Assembly: GCA_021201815.1 (NCBI GenBank)
Contig: JAJQEC010000051.1
Span: 32,800-96,799 of the forward strand
Reading direction: 5' to 3'
DNA: 64,000 nt
Source of the DNA: Candidatus Azobacteroides sp.
GTDB lineage: Bacteria > Bacteroidota > Bacteroidia > Bacteroidales > WRGA01
The first letter of the stretch is position 1, and each line of letters opens with the position of its first letter. The notes beneath the pieces are model-generated. The model ran no database searches, was not told where the DNA came from, and saw only the letters and a program-made list of their open reading frames with translations. Both the position numbers and the translations under genes were made by a program. Below, piece by piece: positions 46,508 to 55,869 of the stretch.

Positions 46508-47557
46508 TTATTTCATACTTTTTATCTCTTGTTTTACAATATTTAATATTTTAGTATAATAATAAAAGGTATTTTTTAACTGATGTGGCTCATAAGCTAC
46601 ATTGGAAAGAATAGTTACTCCGGTCTTTTTTTCCGGGAAATAAAAATTCATGGAAACGAATCCGGGAGCAAAGCCGGTTTGTCCGACCTGAAGAATATCA
46701 TCTTCTTTTGTTACGGTTACTCCATATCCATACTCTGTCTTTCCGAATACCGGATGCTGCCTTACGGCTCTTTCCCAAGGAGTAATCATCAATTCATAAG
46801 CCGGTTGTTTTAAAAGTTCTTTTCCGAACAGACATTCATTCCACAAAGCCAGATCGTGTACTGTAGAAACGAATCCTCCGGCTGAAATATACGGAATTTT
46901 CTCATTTACATGAACCAATTCACCCTCCACAGTCTCTTCATATCCTTTTACTTTAAGTACGCAATCGCCAGAATCCGGATGGCAGGAGTTATGCATACCA
47001 CATTTTTCAAATAACTCTTCAGATAAGTCTATAAATGTCTTGCCAGTAACAGTTTCCAATATCCTTGCCAATAATTCATATCCTATTTGCGAATACTCAT
47101 ATCCGGTACCGGGAGGAAACCGTAATGGCTTATCAACTTTCAGAATACCGTGTGTGTGCGTCAATAGATGGTGAATGGTGACCTCTTTTTTCCAGGATTG
47201 GGATAATAACCAAGGCAGATAATTTTTTTCAATAGGAATATTCAACTGAATAGTTTGTTTTTCATATTCCTGTAATATTAATACTGCTGTTATCTGTTTA
47301 CTAATTGAACCTATTACAAAACAATCATCCAATGAAAGTTCTGTCTTATTTTCAAAATCAGTATACCCTTTTGAATATTGAAATAAAATATTGCCATCCT
47401 GTACAATCAGGATATTTCCATTAAAAGGCTTTTGTTCACATGTATACAACAAAGAATCTATTTTTGTCTGTAAGCTATTTCCACAAAAAGCAGGGAAAGA
47501 AAAAAATATTACCCATAGGTAAACCGGTATTTTTTTGATCATAATGAAAGATGACAA
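46508..47557 (-). CDS. Secreted serine hydrolase of the beta-lactamase/penicillin-binding family
   Basis: The 349-residue protein has a signal peptide (IPVYLWVIFFSFPAFCG) and the beta-lactamase fold of class C enzymes: the SxxK motif S84-I-S-K87 (VIGSISKQITAVLIL), TIHHLLTHTHGI, and YSQIGYELLARILE near 155, a YxN-like motif with Gln in the third position. Members are DD-peptidases, esterases or lactamases; the substrate is not known and no antibiotic resistance role should be assumed. Single-gene unit between yebC and pheT. Confidence 0.84.
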   Translation of the reverse strand: MSSFIMIKKIPVYLWVIFFSFPAFCGNSLQTKIDSLLYTCEQKPFNGNILIVQDGNILFQYSKGYTDFENKTELSLDDCFVIGSISKQITAVLILQEYEKQTIQLNIPIEKNYLPWLLSQSWKKEVTIHHLLTHTHGILKVDKPLRFPPGTGYEYSQIGYELLARILETVTGKTFIDLSEELFEKCGMHNSCHPDSGDCVLKVKGYEETVEGELVHVNEKIPYISAGGFVSTVHDLALWNECLFGKELLKQPAYELMITPWERAVRQHPVFGKTEYGYGVTVTKEDDILQVGQTGFAPGFVSMNFYFPEKKTGVTILSNVAYEPHQLKNTFYYYTKILNIVKQEIKSMK

Positions 47558-47624
47558 ATCAATCGGATGTATTTCTTAATAATTCATAATATATAAAATT
47601 ACAAATGAGTAATTTATACTATGA

Positions 47625-47654
47625 AAAAAGGTGCCTTTCTCCAGACACCTTTTT
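47625..47654 (-). terminator. Terminator after pheT
   Basis: AAAAAGGTG (47625-47633) pairs with CACCTTTTT (47646-47654) and has T-runs on both strands. Confidence 0.68.
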
Positions 47655-47675
47655 ACTTTATTCTTAAAAATTTTA

Positions 47676-50147
47676 TTAACGCAACTGAGCTCCTAATTCA
47701 GATTCGAGTTTCTGCTGGATTTTCTGCATGATACCGTCAATTTGTTTATCCGTTAATGTTTTAGTTTCATCCTGAAGAACAAAGCTTACCGCATAGGATT
47801 TTTTATCTGCAGGAAGGTTCTTTCCTTCATACACATCAAACAAATAAACTTTTTTTAATAATTTCTTTTCTACAGAGAAAGCAATTTTTTCAATCCGGAC
47901 AAACCGGATATTCTTATCAACCAATAATGCCAGGTCTCTTTTTACAGATGGATATCTCGATATATCAGAAAAAAATACTTTATTCTTTTTAGCTTCCTTC
48001 ATCAGGATATCCCAGTTTATTTCTGCAAAATATACCGGTGTATTTTCAATATCCGCTTCTTTCAGTATTTTTTTAGATACGATACCTAATTCACACACTT
48101 TTTTACCCGCATGTGTAGTATATTGTAATCCATTGGAAAAAATCTCATTCTGAATTTCACTTACCTGAAAACGCTTACTTACACCCAGACGAGCAAAAAT
48201 GTTCTCGACATACGCTTTTAGTTCATATATGGAAGACTTCTCGTCTTCATGAGCCCAACTATCAGAAAACCGATTACCGGAAACCCATATTCCCAGATGC
48301 ATTTCTTCTGAATATCCGGCAAGTACTGTTTCATTTTTTTTCTCTGCATGCTTCTCCGGGTCAAAGAAATAACAGTTCCCGAATTCGTAGAACCTGAGAT
48401 CCGTATTTTTTCTGTTGCGATTATAAGCAATACTTTCCAGTCCCCCGAATAAATGCGTCTGCCTCATTACACTAAGGTCTACACCCAACGGATTAATAAT
48501 GGTTACACAATTCTTTGAAGGATATACCTCCGAATTTTCATAATAAGACAATTTAGTCAATGAGTTGTTCATTATTTCGGAAAATCCGCAACCGGTTAAT
48601 TGTTCTGCAATTAGATTCTGTAGTTTATAAGACCGGTCTGTATCTGTCTGATAAGAAAGATTAGATTTTACATTTTCTCCTATTTCAATGTTGTTATATC
48701 CATAGATACGTAAAATATCTTCAATCACATCTACATCTCTTTTTACATCTACCCGGTAAGTAGGAACAAGCAAAGATAGCTCATCCTCTCCTTCGGAAAC
48801 AATCTGTATTTCCAAAGAGGCAAGAATTTGCCGGATTGTTTCTTTTCCGATTTCTTTTCCGATTAATGAGTGAACTTTTTTTATCGACAATGTGACCGGA
48901 AAATCATTTATCTTTTCAGGATAAATATCCTGTACCTCTCCGGACACACTACCTCCGGCAAGTTCCTGAATAAGCAAGGCCGCACGTTTTAACACATACA
49001 ATGTATTATTGGGGTCACATCCTCTTTCAAAACGGAAAGAAGAGTCTGTATTCAATCCATGGCGACGGGCTGTTTTACGGACCCAGGTCGGATTAAAATA
49101 AGCAGATTCAAGAAAAATATCTTTTGTCTTTTCTGTCACTCCGGATTTCAGACCACCAAATACCCCGGCAATGCACATTCCTTCCACAGCATTACAAATC
49201 ATTAGGTCCTTATCCGATAGGGTACGTTCCACACCATCTAAAGTAACGAATTTACTTCCTTCCGGTAATGTTTTTACAATTACCCGTTCTCCTGTGATCT
49301 GGTTAAGGTCAAAACAGTGAAGAGGCTGTCCTGTTTCATGAAGAATATAGTTAGTAACATCTACAATATTATTGATGGGACGCAAGCCAATCAATGTCAA
49401 CCGGTTTTTCAGCCAATCCGGGCTTTCTTTTACTTCTACTCCCCGGATAGTCAGCCCTGAATAACGGGGGCATCCTTCCAAACTCTCAACAGTCACCGGA
49501 ATACCTCCTTCTTTTTCATTCACAATAAATGAATCAACGCAAGGCCGTTTTAATTCTCCTTTCAGATTATTTTGTTTCAGATAAGCAGCCAGATCTCGGG
49601 CAACTCCATAATGGGAAGCTGCATCAATCCTGTTTGGCGTAATATCTACTTCCAGAATATAATCGGTTTCAACCTTATAATAATCTTTTGCCGGCATCCC
49701 GACCGTCGCATCTTCAGGAAGAACAATAATGCCATCGTGACTTTTCCCGATTCCTATTTCATCTTCGGCACAAATCATTCCAAAACTTTCTTCTCCCCGG
49801 ATTTTTGATTTTTTAATCACAAATTCCCCTTCATCCGAATAAAGTTTTGTTCCAACGGTAGCTACGACTACTTTTTGACCGGCTGCCACATTCGGAGCCC
49901 CACATACAATCTGTACCGGATTGCCATCGCCCAGATCCACAGTTGTGATATGAAGATGGTCAGAGTTAGGGTGGGAGATACATGTCTTCACTTCTCCGAT
50001 GACCAATCCTTCCAGTCCTCCCTTGATCGTTTGAACTTCTTCAACACCACCGGTTTCCAGTCCGATGGAAGTCAAAGCTTCTGCCAGTGCATCCGGCTGT
50101 AAATCAAAATCGACAAACTCCTTGAGCCAATTGTATGAAATATTCAT
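47676..50147 (-). CDS. pheT: Phenylalanine-tRNA ligase beta subunit
   Basis: The 823-residue protein is full length. Domain order: EMAP/tRNA-binding domain (about 40-150; GLVIGEVKTCISHPNSDHLHITTVDLG), B3/B4 editing domain (about 215-390; RPINNIVDVTNYILHETGQPLHCFD), B5 domain (about 410-480), tRNA-synthetase-like core, and the FDX-ACB anticodon domain at the C-terminus (SRYPSVKRDLALLVD). It charges tRNA-Phe together with PheS, whose gene is not adjacent. A -7 box is at 50192. Confidence 0.96.
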   Translation of the reverse strand: MNISYNWLKEFVDFDLQPDALAEALTSIGLETGGVEEVQTIKGGLEGLVIGEVKTCISHPNSDHLHITTVDLGDGNPVQIVCGAPNVAAGQKVVVATVGTKLYSDEGEFVIKKSKIRGEESFGMICAEDEIGIGKSHDGIIVLPEDATVGMPAKDYYKVETDYILEVDITPNRIDAASHYGVARDLAAYLKQNNLKGELKRPCVDSFIVNEKEGGIPVTVESLEGCPRYSGLTIRGVEVKESPDWLKNRLTLIGLRPINNIVDVTNYILHETGQPLHCFDLNQITGERVIVKTLPEGSKFVTLDGVERTLSDKDLMICNAVEGMCIAGVFGGLKSGVTEKTKDIFLESAYFNPTWVRKTARRHGLNTDSSFRFERGCDPNNTLYVLKRAALLIQELAGGSVSGEVQDIYPEKINDFPVTLSIKKVHSLIGKEIGKETIRQILASLEIQIVSEGEDELSLLVPTYRVDVKRDVDVIEDILRIYGYNNIEIGENVKSNLSYQTDTDRSYKLQNLIAEQLTGCGFSEIMNNSLTKLSYYENSEVYPSKNCVTIINPLGVDLSVMRQTHLFGGLESIAYNRNRKNTDLRFYEFGNCYFFDPEKHAEKKNETVLAGYSEEMHLGIWVSGNRFSDSWAHEDEKSSIYELKAYVENIFARLGVSKRFQVSEIQNEIFSNGLQYTTHAGKKVCELGIVSKKILKEADIENTPVYFAEINWDILMKEAKKNKVFFSDISRYPSVKRDLALLVDKNIRFVRIEKIAFSVEKKLLKKVYLFDVYEGKNLPADKKSYAVSFVLQDETKTLTDKQIDGIMQKIQQKLESELGAQLR

Positions 50148-50191
50148 AGGGATATATATGTACTTTTAATATAGATTTGAAAAATAAGTTC

Positions 50192-50199
50192 CAAAGGTA
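50192..50199 (-). promoter_or_regulatory. -7 box of pheT
   Basis: CAAAGGTA reads TACCTTTG on the minus strand, 44 bp before the ATG; the -33 region reads TTTC-like. Confidence 0.5.
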
Positions 50200-50271
50200 A
50201 AAATTTTAACTGAAACTATAAAAGGTTTCCGGACAGAGAAAGGTTTTATTTTTTATTTCCAGTGAGGATAA

Positions 50272-50319
50272 TAAAGCCACAAAGAACATAAGTAAATATA
50301 TACGATCTTTGTGGCTTTA
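50272..50319 (-). terminator. Stem-loop after the DUF4349 gene
   Basis: A 14-bp perfect stem (50272-50285 with 50306-50319) with a 20-nt loop follows the stop at 50345. The U-tract is weak. Confidence 0.55.
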
Positions 50320-50344
50320 TCTTTAAAATGTACTCGGTAGTAAC

Positions 50345-51322
50345 TTATTCTTTTTTTAACGTAGAACTTTTTTTCCGGGCTGTCTTCTTTTTCTTATATG
50401 TTTTATAACTAACAATTATTACAATAACTAATAATATAAAAGCCCATAAATTCGCTAAAAACAATATTACTTCTATAAAAGCATTCCACCCTGCTTTACA
50501 TGCTTCCGTCAGACGATATATGAATCCGGGCCTGTATCCCTCAATATTTTCTTCATGGGCAATTATTTCTTTTTTAACCATTTCATTTCCATAAACAGAC
50601 AAATAAATAGTACTGTAATTTATCTTATCTTCCATGGTTAATTTTGCCAGCAAAGCTTCATCTGAACGACGTTTCTTTTCTGATAAAAGTTCTTCTCCTT
50701 GTATGGTTTCACGAAATCTCTTCTCCTGGTTATCAATGGCATTTTTCACCCTTTCTATTCCTTGTTTTTCCCTGTTCTGTGTAAGCTGAGTGGATAAAAG
50801 AAGCAAATGAACATCGTTAGCTTCTAATTTCCGGTAATCCAGATACTCTATCCATGGTGCGATTTCTTTCAGGGTAGCATCCAGTGCTGATACCGGGACA
50901 CGAATTACCATGTCTGCTTTCAGAGTATAATAAATTAATTTTAAAGTAGAATCTTTGCTGACTTTTATATACTTGTCATAATGATAGTAACTGATAAGAT
51001 CACTTTTCTGAGTGAAGCCATCATGTCGTTCCGCAATTTCCTCAATGGCATATATAGCTTGAATAACATCCTGTGTACGGAAATTCAGACAGGCAGTACG
51101 AATAAACTTTCTCAGGCTATCCTGCTTCCCGGGAATTGCTACCGAAGAAGAAATGATATCTTTCATATCCACAACTTCCATACCTACCGATGCGGAAGAA
51201 GTTTCCGGAGAAGAGGCTTCTATATCATATGTTACCATTTCAGGCTCTTCTCTGTCATCCGAACCACAGGAAAACAGAAATAATACAGATACCCAAAAGC
51301 AAAAAATGATTCTTTTTTTCAT
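50345..51322 (-). CDS. DUF4349 lipoprotein with C-terminal membrane helix
   Basis: The 325-residue protein has a lipobox (VLFLFSCGSDD, acylated Cys near 19) and the DUF4349 core: RKFIRTACLNFRTQDVIQAIYAIEEIAERHDGFTQ (about residues 66-100), a coiled-coil centre (about 175-225), then a transmembrane helix (about 280-305) and a basic tail. The acidic residues after the cysteine match a surface-export signal of Bacteroidota lipoproteins, yet the C-terminal helix would hold the protein in the inner membrane, so the final location is unclear. Function unknown. Confidence 0.82.
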   Translation of the reverse strand: MKKRIIFCFWVSVLFLFSCGSDDREEPEMVTYDIEASSPETSSASVGMEVVDMKDIISSSVAIPGKQDSLRKFIRTACLNFRTQDVIQAIYAIEEIAERHDGFTQKSDLISYYHYDKYIKVSKDSTLKLIYYTLKADMVIRVPVSALDATLKEIAPWIEYLDYRKLEANDVHLLLLSTQLTQNREKQGIERVKNAIDNQEKRFRETIQGEELLSEKKRRSDEALLAKLTMEDKINYSTIYLSVYGNEMVKKEIIAHEENIEGYRPGFIYRLTEACKAGWNAFIEVILFLANLWAFILLVIVIIVSYKTYKKKKTARKKSSTLKKE

Positions 51323-51404
51323 ATATAAAATATATTAAGATTATGGAAATATGCCTGTTATAGATTTCTTAATGAAAAAAGTAAAGGTAAGAATTATAAA
51401 TTAA

Positions 51405-51437
51405 AAAAGTCAGATTCGTTATAAGAACCTGACTTTT
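51405..51437 (-). terminator. Terminator after rplI
   Basis: AAAAGTCAG (51405-51413) pairs with CTGACTTTT (51429-51437) and is followed by T's on the minus strand. Confidence 0.78.
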
Positions 51438-51465
51438 CTAATTATATATGTATCTGGTATGCTTT

Positions 51466-51909
51466 TTATTCGGAAACTACTTCAAAAGGAATTTCTACAG
51501 ACACTTCTTTATGTAATTTAAGAATGGCTTTGTAGCTACCGGTTTCTTTTACCGGCTCTTTCAGAAGAATTAATTTTCTGTCTACATTATATCCGGCTTT
51601 TTCCAGACTTTCCGCAATCTGAATATTTGTTACGGATCCGAATACTTTACCGGTAGAGCTGGTTTTTGCACCAATCGTTAAAGAAACACCTTCCAGCTTA
51701 GCAGCCAGTTCCTGAGCATTACTTTTCATTTTTTCCAGTTTGTGAGCTCTCTGCTTTAAGTTCTCTGCCAATACTTTTTTAGCTGATTCTGATGCTATCA
51801 CAGCTTTTCCCTGAGGGATCAGGTAATTACGTCCATATCCACTTTTTACAGTGATGATATCGTCTTTATATCCAAGATTTAAAATATCTTCTTTTAAAAT
51901 TACTTCCAT
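51466..51909 (-). CDS. rplI: 50S ribosomal protein L9
   Basis: The 147-residue protein is full length for bL9: [36 protein letters not shown] at the N-terminus, a long connecting helix and the C-terminal domain with [15 protein letters not shown]. Last gene of the rpsF-rpsR-rplI operon, 23 bp after rpsR. Confidence 0.97.
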   Translation of the reverse strand: MEVILKEDILNLGYKDDIITVKSGYGRNYLIPQGKAVIASESAKKVLAENLKQRAHKLEKMKSNAQELAAKLEGVSLTIGAKTSSTGKVFGSVTNIQIAESLEKAGYNVDRKLILLKEPVKETGSYKAILKLHKEVSVEIPFEVVSE

Positions 51910-51932
51910 TGTTTAATTCCTCCCTCTTTTAA

Positions 51933-52205
51933 TTATTTCATCATATCAGTTACATAAGGAAGCAATGCCAGATGGCGTGCTCTTTTCACAGCCTGAGCTA
52001 CCCTGCGTTGAAATTTCAGAGAAGTTCCGGTAATACGACGAGGCAATATTTTTCCCTGTTCATTCAGGAATTTTTTCAGGAATTCCGGATCTTTGTAATC
52101 AATATATTTGATGCCGCTTTTTTTGAAACGGCAATATTTTTTCTTTTTCACATCCACAGTGGGAGGAGTCAGATATCTGATTTCCGATTGATTTTGTGCT
52201 GCCAT
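51933..52205 (-). CDS. rpsR: 30S ribosomal protein S18
   Basis: The 90-residue protein is full length for bS18: [61 protein letters not shown] is diagnostic. It has a single cysteine, so it is the zinc-free form. It lies 2 bp after rpsF. Confidence 0.97.
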   Translation of the reverse strand: MAAQNQSEIRYLTPPTVDVKKKKYCRFKKSGIKYIDYKDPEFLKKFLNEQGKILPRRITGTSLKFQRRVAQAVKRARHLALLPYVTDMMK

Positions 52206-52207
52206 AA

Positions 52208-52564
52208 TTAGTTTTCGTTTACTTGTTCTTTTTTAGCTGATTTCATGTTACGTCTCTTTGCAGCATATTCAGCTGCATATTTATCCATGCTGAAAGTAAG
52301 GAAGCGAATAACACGCTCATCACGACGATAATTCAACTCCAACTTGGCAATAACAGTTGGTTCTGCTTTGAACTCTATCAATTGATAGAATCCGGTAGAT
52401 TTTTTCTCGATGGGATAAGCAAGCTTACGCAATCCCCAATTTTCTTCATTCAAAATTTCTGCACCTTCCTGGATAAGCAGATTTTTGAATTTTTCTACCG
52501 CTTCCTTCATCTGAACATCAGATAAAACGGGAGTCAAAATGAAAACGGTTTCATACTGTTTCAT
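52208..52564 (-). CDS. rpsF: 30S ribosomal protein S6
   Basis: The 118-residue protein is full length for bS6: [50 protein letters not shown] and [17 protein letters not shown]. It binds S18 in the small subunit. First gene of the operon, with a strong promoter just upstream. Confidence 0.97.
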   Translation of the reverse strand: MKQYETVFILTPVLSDVQMKEAVEKFKNLLIQEGAEILNEENWGLRKLAYPIEKKSTGFYQLIEFKAEPTVIAKLELNYRRDERVIRFLTFSMDKYAAEYAAKRRNMKSAKKEQVNEN

Positions 52565-52621
52565 AAAACTACTTTAAATTTAATGATTATTAAAATAAAT
52601 CCACTTTTGGATTTCGAGGCG

Positions 52622-52651
52622 CAAAGGTACAAAAAATATTAAAAAGTCAAA
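52622..52651 (-). promoter_or_regulatory. rpsF-rpsR-rplI promoter
   Basis: On the minus strand TTTG (52648-52651), followed by an 18-bp spacer and TACCTTTG (52622-52629) then CGCC, is a textbook Bacteroidota promoter 58 bp before rpsF. Confidence 0.8.
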
Positions 52652-52956
52652 ATAGATGACTTTTATTTTAATAAATCAAACTGACCCGCGGATTTAAATT
52701 ATAATATATATGTTTTATAGATATATAAAGAATAAAGTAAATATTCTTTATATACCTAATAAAGGGATTAACTTATTAAAATATTTTTATTGCTCGCCTG
52801 AATATTCTTTTGCAGAAAACGGGACGGGTATTCTATCACAAATTTATAATATATTCAAGTCGGATCTCTTGATTATGAAACTTTCAGATTTGTGGAATTT
52901 TTCCTGATAAAGAAGCCGGATAGAATTAGCCATCCTGATTTTTTCTCTTTCCGCAC

Positions 52957-52987
52957 TTGACTTCGGGGTATTTTTTTATTATCTTTG
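52957..52987 (+). promoter_or_regulatory. Orphan promoter upstream of the 21-bp dyad array
   Basis: TTGAC (52957-52961) and TATCTTTG (52980-52987) with correct spacing form a strong predicted promoter that reads into DNA without a recognisable gene. The expected start point lies at about 52992-52994, at or beside an ATG at 52993. Confidence 0.62.
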
Positions 52988-53370
52988 CATGCATGGCAGA
53001 CATAACAACTATACAGCTTCTTTGTATATTACATATACCTCTCTTCCTTTTTCTTGTAGGGATTAGCTGCTTTTTATTCTTTCCGGCAGAAAAAACAAAA
53101 ACAGCAGGGAAACTTTTTCTTTTGAAGAAACATTGTCCAGTCATATTTTCTCGTAATGAAATAAACCTTTCACAGACAGGAAGTATAAGTAGCTTGCCTT
53201 CCGTACGCTATTTCTCCTCTCTCCCCTTTATGCAAGGGGTTTATGGTTTATTTTCAGAAAAGAAGAGGACTTCTTTTTCTTCTTTTTGCTGGAGTATACC
53301 TTTTTGTTAGCCTTTAACAGGTATTTTCCGCTTATATTTTTCCGAATAATTTTCCTTAATTTTACTTCAA

Positions 53371-53492
53371 AAAGCTCATCAGCTTTTGAAAAAAGCAGAG
53401 CAGCTTTTCAGAAAAGCTCATCAGCTTTTGACTCAAAGCCGATCAGCTTTTGAAAAAAGCAGCTGAGCTTTGAAAAAAAGCCGATCGGCTTT
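53371..53492. repeat. Six-unit inverted-repeat array, 21-bp period (AAAGC-N6-GCTTT)
   Basis: Six 16-bp units of the form AAAGC-N6-GCTTT begin at 53371, 53392, 53413, 53435, 53456 and 53477, spaced 21, 21, 22, 21 and 21 bp. The outer arms are invariant; the N6 cores are TCATCA, AGAGCA, TCATCA, CGATCA, AGCTGA and CGATCG, so most are themselves partly self-complementary and the last makes a perfect 16-bp palindrome. Linkers are short and A-rich. Such spacing puts all dyads on one face of the helix. Function unknown. Confidence 0.85.
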
Positions 53493-53987
53493 GAAAAAAA
53501 AGTCAAATTATTTTTTTCAGAAGGAAGTTTTCTTCTTTTTTCAACATAAAAGTCAATTTTGAATTCCTTTTGACTAATTTATTATTTATTAAAACAGAAG
53601 TTTTATGAAATAAAATATTAATTACAAAGTATAAGTTAACAGTAGATAGTTGAACTTATAAACCCTAATTTTATAAACAATTATGAAAATTTATAAACCT
53701 CAATTAATATAAAAAAATCCTTTAATTAAACACCACAAATAAGCTTTCAATGCATTTTCTTAATTTATCCTAATTCTTAATTCATAATCTTTCATAATTA
53801 TAAAAGACTTTTTCTTAATTCAGACAAAAATAAAGATAGTACAGTTTTTGAAAGAATTTGAACCTCATAATAGTGAAAGCTTTATAAGAATTCCGAAATA
53901 ATATTAAATAGTCAGTATTTATTTTTACTCTTATTCCGAATCCTTCCTTCCTCTTATTTCTTTATTCTTTTTTTGAAATAAAATAAA

Positions 53988-53995
53988 TATCTTTG
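53988..53995 (+). promoter_or_regulatory. -7 box of the parA operon
   Basis: TATCTTTG followed by CAG matches the Bacteroidota -7 box. It would give a 5' leader of about 150 nt before parA. The -33 box is unclear. Confidence 0.5.
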
Positions 53996-54152
53996 CAGTC
54001 ATTAGTTATTTTAAATTGCATTTAAAATCCGATACCTGTTTATTTAAAATGAAAAGGCCAACATGCTCCTTTAACAAAAAAGAAGCTTTTGTTAATCTTT
54101 TGTTGTTTTTCATTAGTTTTAATTCTATAAAGAATCGGGAAATTACAATTAT

Positions 54153-54929
54153 ATGGGAAAAATTATTGCTTTGGCAAATCAGAAGGGAGGCGTTGGAAAA
54201 ACGACAACAACTATTAATCTGGCTGCTTCACTGGCAGCTCTGGATAAAAAAGTTCTTGTTGTAGATGCTGACCCTCAGGCTAACGCATCATCAGGTTTAG
54301 GCATTGACATTAAAGGAGTAGAAGCATCTATTTATGAATGCTTTATTAATGGCGTAAATGCGTCGGATGCTGTTGTATCAACTGAAGTAGAAGGGTTAAA
54401 AATTATTCCTTCACACATCGACCTTGTGGGAGCAGAAATAGAAATGCTCAATCTTGAAAACCGAGAAAAAGTATTACGTAATATCCTGCAGGATGTAAAA
54501 GGAGACTTTGATTACATATTGATTGATTGTTCTCCTTCGCTTGGTTTAATCACAATCAACTCTCTGGCAGCAGCGGATGCTGTCATTATTCCAGTACAAT
54601 GTGAATATTTTGCCCTGGAAGGAATTAGCAAATTATTACATACAATTAAAATAATAAAATCAAAGCTGAATCCTGAACTTGAAATTGAAGGGTTCTTATT
54701 AACGATGTACGATGCCCGCCTGCGGCTGGCAAATCAGATATACGAAGAAGTACACAAACATTTCCGGGAACTGGTCTTCAAAACGGTTATTCAACGGAAT
54801 ATTCGCTTAAGTGAAGCTCCCAGCTACGGGCAACCGGTATTACTGTATGATTCAGAATCCCGTGGTGCTTATAACCATATGCAGTTAGCACGGGAAATAA
54901 TAGATAAAAACGAAAAAAATAGTTTTTGA
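54153..54929 (+). CDS. parA: Chromosome-partitioning ATPase ParA (Soj)
   Basis: The 258-residue protein has a deviant Walker A motif at the N-terminus (NQKGGVGKTTTTINLAASLA, K11 and K16), Walker A' VVDADPQANASSG and YILIDCSPSLGLITINSL. It has no N-terminal DNA-binding extension, so it is the chromosomal Soj type. It overlaps or abuts parB. It moves ParB-bound origins apart on the nucleoid. Confidence 0.95.
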   Translation: MGKIIALANQKGGVGKTTTTINLAASLAALDKKVLVVDADPQANASSGLGIDIKGVEASIYECFINGVNASDAVVSTEVEGLKIIPSHIDLVGAEIEMLNLENREKVLRNILQDVKGDFDYILIDCSPSLGLITINSLAAADAVIIPVQCEYFALEGISKLLHTIKIIKSKLNPELEIEGFLLTMYDARLRLANQIYEEVHKHFRELVFKTVIQRNIRLSEAPSYGQPVLLYDSESRGAYNHMQLAREIIDKNEKNSF

Positions 54930-54931
54930 TT

Positions 54932-55825
54932 ATGTCAAAGAAATCAGCTTTAGGAAGAGGATTAAGTGCGTTGATCGATACCGATAATATTTCTACGAAA
55001 GGATCTTCTTCTATTAATGAAATAGAACTTTCCAAAATTAAACCGAATCCCAGCCAGCCTCGTCGGGAGTTTGACGAAGAATCTCTGGCAGACCTTTCAT
55101 CTTCTATCAAAGCCATTGGCATCATACAACCTATTACACTAAGGGAAATAGGAGATGAGATGTACCAGATCATTGCCGGAGAAAGGCGATACCGTGCTGC
55201 AACATTGGCTGGGCTAGAAACCATACCGGCTTATATCAAAAAAGCAGAAGATGATATGGTCATGGAAATGGCCCTTATTGAGAATATACAACGGGAAGAC
55301 CTGAATGCAGTAGAAATTGCCCTGGCTTATCAGAATCTCATTGAAGTGCATGGCTTAACACAGGAAAAACTGAGTGAACGTGTCGGTAAAAAAAGGACAA
55401 CTATTGCGAACTACCTTCGTCTGCTGAAATTACCTTCTCAAATACAAATCGGCCTGAAAAATAAAGAAATTGATATGGGGCACGCACGTGCATTAATCTC
55501 TATCGAAGACCCATCCGTACAACTAATGGTGTATGAACAAATACTTGAATATAATTTCTCTGTACGTAAAGTTGAAGAAATTGCCCGGGAAATAAATGAA
55601 GGGGGAGAACCGGAAGACATAAAAAAATCAGGAAAGAATCCTTCTGTTTCTAAAAATAATCTCCCTGAAGAATACGAATTACTAAGGGAGCATTTATCAA
55701 ATTTCTTTAATACTAAAGTGAAGTTCGCTTGTGATAAGAAAGGAAAAGGTAAAATTACGATTCCTTTTACCGACGAACAGGAATTGGAACATATAATGGG
55801 GTTATTTGATACATTAGGAAGTTAA
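54932..55825 (+). CDS. parB: Chromosome-partitioning protein ParB (Spo0J)
   Basis: The 297-residue protein has the N-terminal ParA-interacting segment (KSALGRGLSALID), the ParB/Srx CTPase domain (IKPNPSQPRREFDEESLADLSSSIKAIGIIQPITLR ... IIAGERRYRAATLAGLETIPAYI; ENIQREDLNAVEIALAYQNL), the helix-turn-helix (TQEKLSERVGKKRTTIANYLRLLKLP) and a C-terminal dimerisation domain. The ATG at 54932 is chosen; a TTG 6 bp upstream overlaps the parA stop. It spreads from parS sites, none of which I recognised here. Confidence 0.95.
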   Translation: MSKKSALGRGLSALIDTDNISTKGSSSINEIELSKIKPNPSQPRREFDEESLADLSSSIKAIGIIQPITLREIGDEMYQIIAGERRYRAATLAGLETIPAYIKKAEDDMVMEMALIENIQREDLNAVEIALAYQNLIEVHGLTQEKLSERVGKKRTTIANYLRLLKLPSQIQIGLKNKEIDMGHARALISIEDPSVQLMVYEQILEYNFSVRKVEEIAREINEGGEPEDIKKSGKNPSVSKNNLPEEYELLREHLSNFFNTKVKFACDKKGKGKITIPFTDEQELEHIMGLFDTLGS

Positions 55826-55869
55826 CTATTAAAAAATAATTCCTATTTTCTTTTAATATAAATTCCTGA

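Larger units (their letters stand above)
52565..54152. other. 1.6-kb gene-poor region with orphan promoter and dyad array
   Basis: Between rpsF (minus) and parA (plus). It holds the rpsF promoter (52622-52651), a short frame at 52710-52907 without recognisable features, an orphan plus promoter (52957-52987) followed by a possible 105-codon frame from 52993 to 53310, the six-unit dyad array (53371-53492), about 490 bp of very AT-rich DNA, and the parA -7 box (53988-53995). No oriC, parS, tRNA or known RNA family was recognised. Confidence 0.6.

Noticed and set aside
46508..47557. Beta-lactamase resistance gene
   Set aside because: Only the general class C fold is supported; the YxN-like motif deviates and many such proteins are peptidases or esterases.
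52710..52907. 65-codon frame before the orphan promoter
   Set aside because: No promoter, no homology I recognise and strongly AT-driven composition (Ile/Asn/Lys/Tyr); likely chance.
53371..53492. CRISPR array
   Set aside because: Units are only 16 bp with near-absent spacers (5-6 bp), the variable part is inside the dyad, and no cas genes are in the window.
53331..54152. Replication origin or parS site near parAB
   Set aside because: I looked for DnaA-box clusters and a GTTTCACGTGAAAC-like parS and recognised neither; dnaA is not in the window.
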